NCBI GenBank assembly: GCA_964431385.1
Contig: CAYSJM010000013.1
Coordinates: 1 to 64,000 of the forward strand
DNA: 64,000 nucleotides
Direction: 5' to 3'
Source: UTCHB3 sp964431385
Lineage (GTDB): Bacteria; Bacteroidota; Ignavibacteria; Ignavibacteriales; Ignavibacteriaceae
This document shows, one piece after another, positions 52,240-59,856 of this stretch. The notes under the pieces were generated by a model, which worked only from the letters and a program-made list of their open reading frames with translations, searched no databases and was not told where the DNA came from. Each line of letters begins with the position of its first letter. The stretch's first letter is position 1. The translations under genes were made by a program, and so were the position numbers.

Positions 52240-53228
52240 TAACTCCTCAAGAATGTTTTCTCTTCAAACACATTATACACACCGGTAAGTTTCCTGAAAA
52301 CATAAATTAATGGAGTTTTGGGTAGAAACTTGTTTTCTCTCGCACCGTGTGGGTCGAAACCGGGATAAGCGACTGAAATCTCTTTTTTTATTTGATTTAG
52401 ATTGTGAATATACGGTTTATAGAAGATATTTAAAACATCATCTGAAAGGATTCTTCTTCCAAGTTCAATTTTTCCATCTTTGAAGAAGCGTAAATAATGG
52501 TAGTGATAAAAAATGGCATCAAATTTTTCATTGGTAGAAATCTGCGTGCCGACTATTTTGTCACCTTTCTTTTCAAATTGATATTGTTGTACATTCCAGG
52601 CAGCGAGACCACCACCGTGGTTTTGCATAACATGAACCCCTTCGAACATTTCTGTCCAGTCATCAAGGTAAAGTTGATCTCCAAATTTCCCGTCTTCATA
52701 TCGGTCGTAGCACCACTCTATACATCGTTCACGCCACCACTTCAGAGCAGTTCTTCCCCTGTCATCATTTTTAAAAGTCACAAATTGTACACAATATTTT
52801 CCGCTTTTTAGCTCTTTGTTGTATTGAGGAGAGTATCTGTGTTCAGTGAGCAGAATTGATTTTTCACCAAGTTCCCGAAAAATTGGTTCAGGTGAGGAAT
52901 AAAAACAGATATCTGCATCTATGTAAGTGCAGTTGTCCACTTCAAAATTATCCAGGACATAAAGCACCGTTGAAGAGGTGGAAGTCCAGCAATATTCTGC
53001 AATCGATCTGGTTGGTTTAATTCTAAGAAGTTCCGGGTCTTCAAATTCCTTCAGACTGATAATTACAGTATTTTGAAGATTCATCTCTGATAAAATCTTA
53101 TAAGATCTGTCATCGAAGGCAAAAATGAACAATTTAAAATCGGCTATATGTTTCACCATCGAGCGATGAAGAGCAATACCGCGGGTCAAATAATTAGAAT
53201 CGAAAAGAGTACAAAAATTATAGGTCAT
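52239..53228 (-). CDS. Glycosyltransferase, GT8-like
   Basis: A 329-residue enzyme with a nucleotide-sugar fold: NFCTLFDSNYLTRGIALHRS at the N-terminus, the metal-binding YIDADICFYS near residue 105, and a C-terminal region with QNHGGGLAAWN and a FYHYHYLRFF motif. It resembles GT8-like proteins found in lipopolysaccharide and capsule clusters. The ATG at 53228 overlaps the FkbM stop in an ATGA arrangement. Donor and acceptor are unknown. Confidence 0.78.
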   Translation of the reverse strand: MTYNFCTLFDSNYLTRGIALHRSMVKHIADFKLFIFAFDDRSYKILSEMNLQNTVIISLKEFEDPELLRIKPTRSIAEYCWTSTSSTVLYVLDNFEVDNCTYIDADICFYSSPEPIFRELGEKSILLTEHRYSPQYNKELKSGKYCVQFVTFKNDDRGRTALKWWRERCIEWCYDRYEDGKFGDQLYLDDWTEMFEGVHVMQNHGGGLAAWNVQQYQFEKKGDKIVGTQISTNEKFDAIFYHYHYLRFFKDGKIELGRRILSDDVLNIFYKPYIHNLNQIKKEISVAYPGFDPHGARENKFLPKTPLIYVFRKLTGVYNVFEEKTFLRS

Positions 53229-54178
53229 TGGTTGAATAACTTCGAAAATTTCTCCCACACAGCCGGAAGAAACTTCAGTTTAACAAGTTCGATTTTAAGT
53301 TTTCGTTCAGAATATTTGATCATTTCCGTGAAAAGTGGATATGAAAATCTTTCTCTTCCATGATGTGCTATGGTAAGTGAATAGCCGTATTGTTTTTCAA
53401 GAATAGCAAACACCCAACCGAGCAAGTGATCCCTTAGCGTAAGATTATCGCTAAAATCGTTAAAATATTTTAGTTCTGCCCATCCTGGAGAATTTTTGTG
53501 TGAGTAGAAAATAAATTTCTTGAGTCTATCGGGGAGGTGCAGGCTTTCCACATCACCTTCTCTTAACCTTTGAGATCCCTTAACAGTCATTGCACCCAGC
53601 CAAAAAGGGAGTGAATCAAAGTATTCAAATACTCTGTAAAGTTTATCTTCGCCTTTGTAGGAGTCGATAATTCCGGGTTCCAGTTCCACTACGAGTGCAT
53701 TTTTTTGGATATCGGTGGGAAGAGATTTAAAAATACTTAAATCTATCCCTTGAGTATCGGTTTTTAACCAGTCGATTTTGTTCAAATTCAGATTTTTAAG
53801 GACTTTTTGAAGTGTGATATTTTTTACAACCACCTTTTTGTCTATTTCGAATTTTGATGCAAACGCCCATTCTTCAAGAGCCTTATTATCGGGTTCGAGT
53901 GTACTCGAGCAATAGGGAGATTGTGTCAGATAAAAATCGGTGGAGTCACCATCAGATGCAGAAACGAGAGAATTATAGATATATAGCCTTTTAAATCCCT
54001 TTGATTCATCTGAAATGTAGCCGAATTCTCTGTCATCAGCGTCAAAAGCGAGGCAAATTGCGTGTTTAGCGAAAGCTTTCCACTCTTTATGAATACTACC
54101 CGAGGCACCGATATCCACCAGGACAGGGGGTTGCTCTGTTAATTCTTTTGAACGGAAGATTTGTTCAATCAGGTTCAT
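53225..54178 (-). CDS. FkbM family methyltransferase
   Basis: A 317-residue SAM-dependent methyltransferase with PPVLVDIGASGSIHKEW (SAM motif I) near residue 20, CLAFDADD, and the FkbM NKIDWLKTDTQGIDLSIFKSL block near residue 135. It probably O-methylates a surface sugar. It overlaps both adjacent genes by four bases, placing it within the glycan operon. Confidence 0.85.
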   Translation of the reverse strand: MNLIEQIFRSKELTEQPPVLVDIGASGSIHKEWKAFAKHAICLAFDADDREFGYISDESKGFKRLYIYNSLVSASDGDSTDFYLTQSPYCSSTLEPDNKALEEWAFASKFEIDKKVVVKNITLQKVLKNLNLNKIDWLKTDTQGIDLSIFKSLPTDIQKNALVVELEPGIIDSYKGEDKLYRVFEYFDSLPFWLGAMTVKGSQRLREGDVESLHLPDRLKKFIFYSHKNSPGWAELKYFNDFSDNLTLRDHLLGWVFAILEKQYGYSLTIAHHGRERFSYPLFTEMIKYSERKLKIELVKLKFLPAVWEKFSKLFNQ

Positions 54179-54849
54179 CTTGACTTTCTTAGCAAAAACA
54201 CGGGTAAAATTGAAAAAAGGTTTGGGAACATTCTGGTAAGAGTATCTTTAATAGAGTTATTTGAAAAAACCGTAGAGAATTTTTCTATTTTTAGTCCGCC
54301 AACAGATGCTACAAGTTCAGAAAAATCTGAAATCGAGAGTTGATGAATGTGTCCGGTTGAAAACCAGTTGTAACCAAACATACATGGTTTAGGCATCCGA
54401 CCGTTAACCATCAAATCAATTCTGTTTTTGTAAAAAGCAAAATTTGGAAAAGAGATAATTTGTTTTTTCGAAATTCTTTTCATCTCCTGGAGCAGCACTT
54501 CCGGAAATTCCACCATTTGCATCGTCACATTACAAATTGAATAGTCAAATTCGTCATCTTTAAATGGCAAAAGTACATCAATTTTCCCAAGTCTTGCATC
54601 AATCCCTTTAGTTTTTGAAATCTCAACACCGGATTCCGAAATGTCGATTCCCACTGCCCTTGTGCAAAGACCTTTTTCCATCAGCGAATGAAGCAGCGAA
54701 CCATTCCCGCACCCGAGATCGATAATTGTGGATGGGGTGTCGATAAAGCCTTGGATAACTTCATACTCCTTCCTTACCTCGTTCTCCACTCCGGTGTAGT
54801 CATATTTCCGGTTGTCGTTATGCTGGGGATTGTTTATGTCTTTTGTCAT
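54175..54849 (-). CDS. Class I SAM methyltransferase, MetW-like
   Basis: A 224-residue methyltransferase with the SAM motif TIIDLGCGNGSLLHSLMEKG near residue 38, GIDISESGVE and FDYSICNVTMQMVEFPEVLLQEMKRI, and the NRIDLMVNGRMPKP stretch typical of MetW-like proteins. MetW proper partners a homoserine acyltransferase, which is absent here, so modification of a surface glycan is more likely. The ATG at 54849 is preferred over the upstream TTG. It is the first gene of the minus-strand glycan operon. Confidence 0.8.
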   Translation of the reverse strand: MTKDINNPQHNDNRKYDYTGVENEVRKEYEVIQGFIDTPSTIIDLGCGNGSLLHSLMEKGLCTRAVGIDISESGVEISKTKGIDARLGKIDVLLPFKDDEFDYSICNVTMQMVEFPEVLLQEMKRISKKQIISFPNFAFYKNRIDLMVNGRMPKPCMFGYNWFSTGHIHQLSISDFSELVASVGGLKIEKFSTVFSNNSIKDTLTRMFPNLFSILPVFLLRKSR

Positions 54850-54928
54850 CAAAAAATAAAATATAAAACATCAAAAATAAGAAGAAAGTGTGACTTTTGA
54901 ATTATATGTGGCTGGCGATGATTTTTTG

Positions 54929-54965
54929 AACAGGATATTCAGGATTTAGCAGGATGGGCAGGATA
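54929..54965. repeat. CAGGAT-type dispersed repeat
   Basis: The words AACAGGATATTCAGGATT and TAGCAGGATGGGCAGGATA occur in tandem. Related copies are at 56832-56873 and 58061-58107. Confidence 0.65.
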
Positions 54966-54995
54966 CAGCTTCTGACCTCTCTGCCCTGTCGGGTA

Positions 54996-55035
54996 AAAAT
55001 CTCTGTGCTCTCTGTGTACTCTGTGGTTTTTCCTG
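54996..55035. repeat. CTCTGTG-type dispersed repeat
   Basis: Three iterations, CTCTGTGCTCTCTGTGTACT then CTGTGG, lie in the 270-base gap before the kinase gene. No gene is evident there. Confidence 0.5.
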
Positions 55036-55123
55036 ACTTAAAATAATCACAAATCATACACAAAAAATCCTTCTAAATTCCATATTTTTGATAGAATCAA
55101 AAACAATTCTTTTCGGGTGATGA

Positions 55124-56713
55124 ATGGGAAAAATAATTAAACCCTACGAGATAATATCTCAATTGGGTCAGGGTGGAATGGGAGTCGTTTACAAAGCGAG
55201 GCATATCCATTTTGATGATGAAATATATGCAATCAAACAATTATGGCAACAGTACAGTCAAAATCCTGTTTATGTGAAAGCATTCCTTGAGGAAGGGAAA
55301 ACAGTACAAAGGCTTGACCACAAGAACATTGTAAAAGTCACCGGAATCGACGAAGAAAACGGGGAGTATTTCATCGTAATGGAATACATTGAGGGACGAA
55401 CGCTCAGTGAGATAATCAGAAAAGAAACAGGACCCATACGCAGAGAGCGGGCAATCAACCTTTTCAGGCAGATGCTCGAGGGAGTTGCATACATCCACAG
55501 CCAGCCAAAACCATTAATCCACCGCGACCTGAAACCCCTTAACATCCTCGTAGCAAGTGATGATACCGTAAAGATTACCGACTTTGGAATAGCCAAGGAG
55601 CTGGATGATGAAGCAGGCGGGCACAGTACCACTGTGAAAGGGACACCCATTTACATGAGTCCCGAACAAATCATCGATCCAAAATCTGTTGACATAAGAA
55701 CAGACATCTACAGCCTCGGAATGACATTCTACGAAATGCTCTGTGCCAAAACCCCGTTTTCGGGTGCCACCACCGCAACCCCGACGGCAGTCTATGCTGC
55801 AATAATGAAAGGGAATGTTCCTCCACCGACGGAACACTACCCCGGAATATCTGATGCTTTGTCAGCTTTTGTGATGAAAGCCATCCATAAAGAGAGAACT
55901 CAACGATTCTCAAATGCAATCGAGATGCTGCAGGAAATCGACTACCTTGATGGTGGAGGTCAGACAACAGTGCAGGGGGAGAGCGATTTTGTTATGAAGG
56001 ATATGCAGGAAAAAAAATCTGGAGTTAAAACTACACCGCCTTCATTCGTCTCGCAAAAATCAAGATCAACGCAGTTGAAAGGCAATGAGATGGTGCTGGT
56101 GGAGGGTGGTTCATTTATGATGGGGAGCAATGACGGTGATTCCGATGAAAAGCCTGAACACAGGGTTACGATAAGTAGCTTTTTGATCGGGAAGTGTCAG
56201 GTCACTCAAGCATTATGGGAAAACACAATGGGTAATAATCCCTCAGATTTTAGAGGTGCAAACAGACCTGTAGAAAATGTCAGTTGGCTTGATGCAACTG
56301 AATTTTGCAATGAGTTGAGTCGGAAAGAAGGATTGACACCGTGTTACAAAAATGGAATCACAGGAATGGAAGAGTTTTTTAGTTGGCTTGACGAAACTAA
56401 AGAAAAAGTTATACTTTGTGATTTCACTGCAAATGGCTACAGGTTACCAACAGAGGCTGAATGGGAGTATGCTGCGAGGGGAGGAAACAAGAGCAGAGGG
56501 TACAAATACTCTGGTGGTGATGATTTTGATGCAGTTGGATGGTATGATAAGAACTCCGGAGTTCGGTCAAAAGAAGTTGACAAAAAACAACCAAACGAAC
56601 TTGGACTGTATGACATGAGTGGGAATGGTGTTGGGACTGGTATGATAAAAGCTATTACGGTTCCTCGAGTCAGACAAACCCGAGAGGTACTGAAGCCGGT
56701 TCGTTTCGTGTAG
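55124..56713 (+). CDS. Ser/Thr protein kinase fused to a SUMF1-type domain, C-terminus frameshifted
   Basis: A 529-residue soluble protein. The kinase domain (about 8-275) is complete: glycine loop LGQGGMGVVYKARH, Lys in YAIKQL, HRDLKPLNI and DFGIA, then GTPIYMSPEQ. A linker leads to a formylglycine-generating-enzyme/SUMF1-like domain from about residue 318 (MVLVEGGSFMMGSNDGDS; YRLPTEAEWEYAARGG). Near residue 499 the reading frame breaks: after LYDMSGN the expected VWEW block is missing and the chain ends in an unrelated tail. The proper ending is readable in another frame at 56632-56829. No membrane helix is seen. Confidence 0.85.
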   Translation: MGKIIKPYEIISQLGQGGMGVVYKARHIHFDDEIYAIKQLWQQYSQNPVYVKAFLEEGKTVQRLDHKNIVKVTGIDEENGEYFIVMEYIEGRTLSEIIRKETGPIRRERAINLFRQMLEGVAYIHSQPKPLIHRDLKPLNILVASDDTVKITDFGIAKELDDEAGGHSTTVKGTPIYMSPEQIIDPKSVDIRTDIYSLGMTFYEMLCAKTPFSGATTATPTAVYAAIMKGNVPPPTEHYPGISDALSAFVMKAIHKERTQRFSNAIEMLQEIDYLDGGGQTTVQGESDFVMKDMQEKKSGVKTTPPSFVSQKSRSTQLKGNEMVLVEGGSFMMGSNDGDSDEKPEHRVTISSFLIGKCQVTQALWENTMGNNPSDFRGANRPVENVSWLDATEFCNELSRKEGLTPCYKNGITGMEEFFSWLDETKEKVILCDFTANGYRLPTEAEWEYAARGGNKSRGYKYSGGDDFDAVGWYDKNSGVRSKEVDKKQPNELGLYDMSGNGVGTGMIKAITVPRVRQTREVLKPVRFV

Positions 56714-56829
56714 GTCGAGGTGGCAGTTGGGGTGGCAGTCCGGAGTACTGCAGTGTTGCCGACCGAGGCGACTTCAGCCCGGTGGGCAAGGGCAGCCTTC
56801 TTGGTTTCCGTCTTGTAAGAACAAGGTAG
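56632..56829 (+). pseudogene. Out-of-frame 3' end of the kinase-SUMF1 gene
   Basis: Read from TGG at 56632, this segment encodes WDWYDKSYYGSS, then PRGTEAGSFRVGRGGSWGG and ends GFRLVRTR-stop at 56827-56829. That is the standard C-terminus of SUMF1-type domains, so it was once continuous with the upstream reading frame. The break is at 56621-56631. A sequencing or assembly error would look the same. Confidence 0.85.
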
Positions 56830-56831
56830 GA

Positions 56832-56873
56832 TGTCTGAATCAGGATTATCGGGATTTTAGGATTTACAGGATT
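56832..56873. repeat. CAGGATT-type dispersed repeat, left of the paralog pair
   Basis: It begins TGTCTGAATCAGGATT and continues with GGGATTTTAGGATTTACAGG. The same 16-base start recurs at about 58062, on the far side of the tandem paralogs. Confidence 0.75.
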
Positions 56874-56888
56874 GTACCTCACCCCCTG

Positions 56889-56911
56889 CCCCTCTCCTAA
56901 AAGGAGAGGGG
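56889..56911. repeat. Perfect 10-bp hairpin repeat
   Basis: CCCCTCTCCT at 56889-56898 and AGGAGAGGGG at 56902-56911 are exact inverse complements around the loop AAA. It is a strong hairpin of dispersed-palindrome type; no T-run follows in either direction. Confidence 0.75.
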
Positions 56912-57042
56912 AAACCCCTCCGGGCGACATGTGTGTAGGAGGGTGGTTAAATCAGCTTGTCGCTTCGTTGGATTGCTAGATATGCATCTTGTCTCTTGCG
57001 GGATCACATTCAAAACATTTTAATAAGAGGAGAGTATATAAT

Positions 57043-57507
57043 ATGAAGATCAGAACTCAAAGCAGAAGTACACTAAAATTATTGTGGGTGGTGCTTGCAT
57101 TTAGCTGCATTTCCTATATGGAAGCAGGTGCACAGACCAAAACGATCGCAGCCAATTTCCTAAATGCTTACAGCAATTCACTGCTGTATGGTACATACGA
57201 GGAACATGCGGATCTATTTACTAATCCGACAATGTTTGAAGGGAAAAGCTACAACCGTGCTGGTCTGAGGAATCTGGTGAAAAAATTCTATTCGAATTAT
57301 ATCACGCTTGCTCATAGATTCTCGCCGTGGGATTACTCAACATCGAACGATGGTAAAACGATTTATATCATAGCAACTGAAACCCATAAGACCAAGAACA
57401 GGAAAACCGGGAAGGTAAACTCAGTCACCGTGGACAAATACATAATACTCCAATATAAAAATGGATGGAAATGCTCAATGAAAGAAAACTATCAGGGTGG
57501 ATGCTGA
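57043..57507 (+). CDS. Secreted protein, first of a tandem paralog pair
   Basis: A 154-residue protein with a signal peptide (about residues 1-33, cleavage after GAQ). The mature part carries FLNAYSNSLLYGTYEEHADL, FTNPTMFEGKSYNRAGLRNL, KKFYSNYI, then alternating strands and TETHKTKNRKTGK. Its downstream neighbour shares this pattern throughout. One domain of about 115 residues with helix then sheet suggests an NTF2/SnoaL-like cone fold; this is inference. The ATG at 57043 has AGAGGAGAG upstream; earlier starts lie in repeat sequence. Confidence 0.7.
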   Translation: MKIRTQSRSTLKLLWVVLAFSCISYMEAGAQTKTIAANFLNAYSNSLLYGTYEEHADLFTNPTMFEGKSYNRAGLRNLVKKFYSNYITLAHRFSPWDYSTSNDGKTIYIIATETHKTKNRKTGKVNSVTVDKYIILQYKNGWKCSMKENYQGGC

Positions 57508-57588
57508 GCAATAACTGTGTTAAATCATTCAAATTTTATTCTGATAAATACCAATGAAGATTAATCAAGTTTAAGGACAGGAGATAAC

Positions 57589-58032
57589 ATGAAAAAAGCT
57601 ACAATGATGTGTGCGGCAGTCCTCTTATTGTGGGGTTCACTTCTATCATCAGCAGAAGCACAAGCGAAATCAGTAGCCGAGAAATTTTTGAGAATTTACT
57701 CATATACTCTGATCTCGGGCACATATCTTGACCATGCTTCAATATTCTCGAATCCTGTTTATTATGAGAGAAAAAAATATAATGCAGCAGGAATTCGTGC
57801 AGTGGCGAGGAAATTTTACTCGAATTTCGAGACCATAGATCATAAATTTGATATCTGGGATGCATACTACGATAAGGATGGGCTCATTACAGTGATAGCT
57901 TACGAGACGCATGTTGTCAGAAATCGGAAGACCCGAAAGACGACGACCGGCGGCGGCACATGTCTTATAAGATTGATTATGGTACCTGATGGATGGGCAT
58001 GTTATAGCAAGGAAGCTGTTACTTTGGAGTAG
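57589..58032 (+). CDS. Secreted protein, second of a tandem paralog pair
   Basis: A 147-residue protein with a signal peptide (about residues 1-24, cleavage after AEA or AQA). The mature part parallels its neighbour: FLRIYSYTLISGTYLDHASI, FSNPVYYERKKYNAAGIRAV, RKFYSNFETIDHKFDIWDAY and YETHVVRNRKTRK. The two proteins probably arose by gene duplication. AGGAG precedes the ATG. A link to the kinase upstream is possible but not shown. Confidence 0.72.
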   Translation: MKKATMMCAAVLLLWGSLLSSAEAQAKSVAEKFLRIYSYTLISGTYLDHASIFSNPVYYERKKYNAAGIRAVARKFYSNFETIDHKFDIWDAYYDKDGLITVIAYETHVVRNRKTRKTTTGGGTCLIRLIMVPDGWACYSKEAVTLE

Positions 58033-58060
58033 AATCTTCGGTAAATCAGGACGAAGTAGC

Positions 58061-58107
58061 CTGTCTGAATCAGGATTTACAGGATTTAACAAGATATTCA
58101 GGATTTG
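58061..58107. repeat. CAGGATT-type dispersed repeat, right of the paralog pair
   Basis: It contains CTGTCTGAATCAGGATTTAC, then AGGATTTAACAAGATATTC and AGGATTTGG. The first 16 matching bases equal those of the left copy at 56832. Confidence 0.75.
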
Positions 58108-58247
58108 GTGTTTGGCGTTTTTACGGTTTATGCTCATTCTAAATAAATAGGGTGGAGTTTCAACCCCCATATCGCCCTTGTTACGCGATTCCACCGACAT
58201 ATCGCTCCAAGGGCTTCGATAAAATATCAAGTTTGAAGGACCGGGAA

Positions 58248-58278
58248 TAAAAAAAGGCTGCCCCCTTTAAGACAGCCT
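58248..58278 (-). terminator. Intrinsic terminator after the small membrane-protein genes
   Basis: On the minus strand AGGCTG (58278-58273) pairs with CAGCCT (58260-58255) around a 12-base loop and is followed by a run of seven T (58254-58248). It lies 38-68 bases after the 82-residue protein gene and ends that transcript. Confidence 0.8.
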
Positions 58279-58315
58279 CCACAAATAAATGTTTCCTAAA
58301 GCAGATTGTAGATAA

Positions 58316-58564
58316 TTAAACTACACCACCTCCTGCGATTAATCTAAAGGTTCCCAGAATTACAGCGATACCGCAAAGCACTACACCGGCTATCGCTTTA
58401 CCACGGTCACTTTCCGGAGCGGAGTTCATTGCGATAATGCTGATGATTAAACCGATACCTGCAAAAGGAATGTTTAGCCAGTTAAGGCTGCCGAGACAGG
58501 GGAAGAAGGCAACGATCATACCAACCAGAGCAAGAATGCCCCAGACCAAAGAGAGTACTGACAT
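58316..58564 (-). CDS. Small membrane protein (DUF4190-like)
   Basis: An 82-residue protein with two helices at about 4-22 and 26-45, then a short charged turn (NSAPESDRGKAIAG) and a third helix to residue 76. The Ala/Gly-rich helix-turn-helix pattern and NSAPESDRGKAIAGVVL resemble DUF4190 proteins. GAGGTAAAAG precedes the ATG. It follows the DUF2752 gene by three bases, and the pair is probably one transcript. Function is unknown. Confidence 0.75.
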   Translation of the reverse strand: MSVLSLVWGILALVGMIVAFFPCLGSLNWLNIPFAGIGLIISIIAMNSAPESDRGKAIAGVVLCGIAVILGTFRLIAGGGVV

Positions 58565-58567
58565 CTT

Positions 58568-58903
58568 TTACCTCATTTTTTTCTTTTTATTGTACGATGT
58601 GTAAAGTCGCCTGATAGCGATTACAACAGTTAGCAAAAATAGTGTGTATAGTGGAACACCGGCTTTGTTATAGCTGAATGAGAGTGAAAAGTCGAAGTTG
58701 GAAATTGCAATGAATGAGCGGGTCATCCCGCAGAGGGAACATTCCTTACCGCTTTCCAGGATTGAGATGCAGACAGGGGAGAGGGTAAGAGCAAGTTCAT
58801 CGAAGAATGAAATAAAAATCACACCAAACCCGATGAAACCAAAAACAGGAATCAGGTAGTCAAGTTCAGGTGATTGCTTTATTCTGTTAAATGTACTCAA
58901 CAA
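58568..58903 (-). CDS. DUF2752 family membrane protein
   Basis: A 111-residue protein with three membrane segments and the DUF2752 signature ECSLCGMTRSFIAI (paired Cys, then GMTR) near residues 49-62. The family is small, conserved in Bacteroidota and has no known function. No ATG is available at the right place; the TTG at 58903 is used. It is paired with the DUF4190-like gene. Confidence 0.82.
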   Translation of the reverse strand: MLSTFNRIKQSPELDYLIPVFGFIGFGVIFISFFDELALTLSPVCISILESGKECSLCGMTRSFIAISNFDFSLSFSYNKAGVPLYTLFLLTVVIAIRRLYTSYNKKKKMR

Positions 58904-58981
58904 ATTGATAAAGTAATTTAGTTGTGTAATATCTACAAAATTAAGTAAACTCCTGAACCTGAACTAATAATATTTTACCTG

Positions 58982-59719
58982 TCAAGACAATTTTTTGTGA
59001 AGTTTCACCGGTTTTGAAGGTCGATTCCGCAATTTCAGATTTAGCATTTCGACAAAAATGGAAAATGCCATTGAAAAATAGATATAACCTTTGGGGATGT
59101 GGTAGTCGAAACCGTCGGCTATTAGAGTGAATCCGATCATCAAAAGGAATGAAAGAGCGAGCATTTTTATAGTGGGGTGCTTATCAACAAAATTACTCAC
59201 GGGTGAAGCAAATATGAGCATAAAAACGACAGATATCAGCACAGCTGTAATCATTATTTCGATCTGTGAAACAATTCCGACAGCGGTAATAATTGAATCA
59301 AGAGAGAATACTATATCGAGAAGCATAATTTGCATGATGGTCATTCCAAATGATTTGCCTGCCTGGCCCGCAGCGGAGTGTTCTTCACCTTCAAGTTTGT
59401 CATGGATTTCAAAGGTACTCTTACCGAGTAAAAAGAGTCCTCCAATTATCAGAATGAGGTCGCGTCCACTTATCTCATTTGAAAAGAGAGTGAATAGCGG
59501 AGCAGTAAGCTTCATGATCCAGGTGATTGAGAGAAGGAGGAGAATCCTTGTAACCATAGCCATAACCAGCCCGAGATTTCTTGCTTTCGACTGCATTTCT
59601 TTTGGCAGTTTCCCGGCAAGAATCGAGATAAAAATAATATTGTCGATTCCAAGAACGACTTCAAGTGCGACCAGCGTGGCTAATGCTATCAGGGCTTCGG
59701 GGTTGGTAATCCATTCCAT
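58982..59719 (-). CDS. TerC family membrane protein
   Basis: A 245-residue integral membrane protein with seven helices and the TerC signatures: VALEVVLGIDNIIFISILAG near residue 17 and LDIVFSLDSIITAVGIV near residue 133. TerC-type proteins are metal-ion exporters or factors that load metals (Mn2+) onto secreted proteins. The gene stands alone and is divergent from the CotH gene. Confidence 0.92.
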   Translation of the reverse strand: MEWITNPEALIALATLVALEVVLGIDNIIFISILAGKLPKEMQSKARNLGLVMAMVTRILLLLSITWIMKLTAPLFTLFSNEISGRDLILIIGGLFLLGKSTFEIHDKLEGEEHSAAGQAGKSFGMTIMQIMLLDIVFSLDSIITAVGIVSQIEIMITAVLISVVFMLIFASPVSNFVDKHPTIKMLALSFLLMIGFTLIADGFDYHIPKGYIYFSMAFSIFVEMLNLKLRNRPSKPVKLHKKLS

Positions 59720-59856
59720 TCTATAAACTCTTCCTTATTAATTTGTAGATTTTGAATCTGTTAAAAAACGACTTGCAAAAATAGTGAATAATGTAATAAG
59801 GCACTCAGGTTCTCTCCCGTTTCCTTATATTTCCTTCTTGATTTAAAGAAAATTAT

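Noticed and set aside
59127..59726. A 199-codon plus-strand frame opposite TerC
   Set aside because: Composition (Ile/Ser/Arg-rich) is what antisense of a hydrophobic membrane protein gives; TerC itself is certain.
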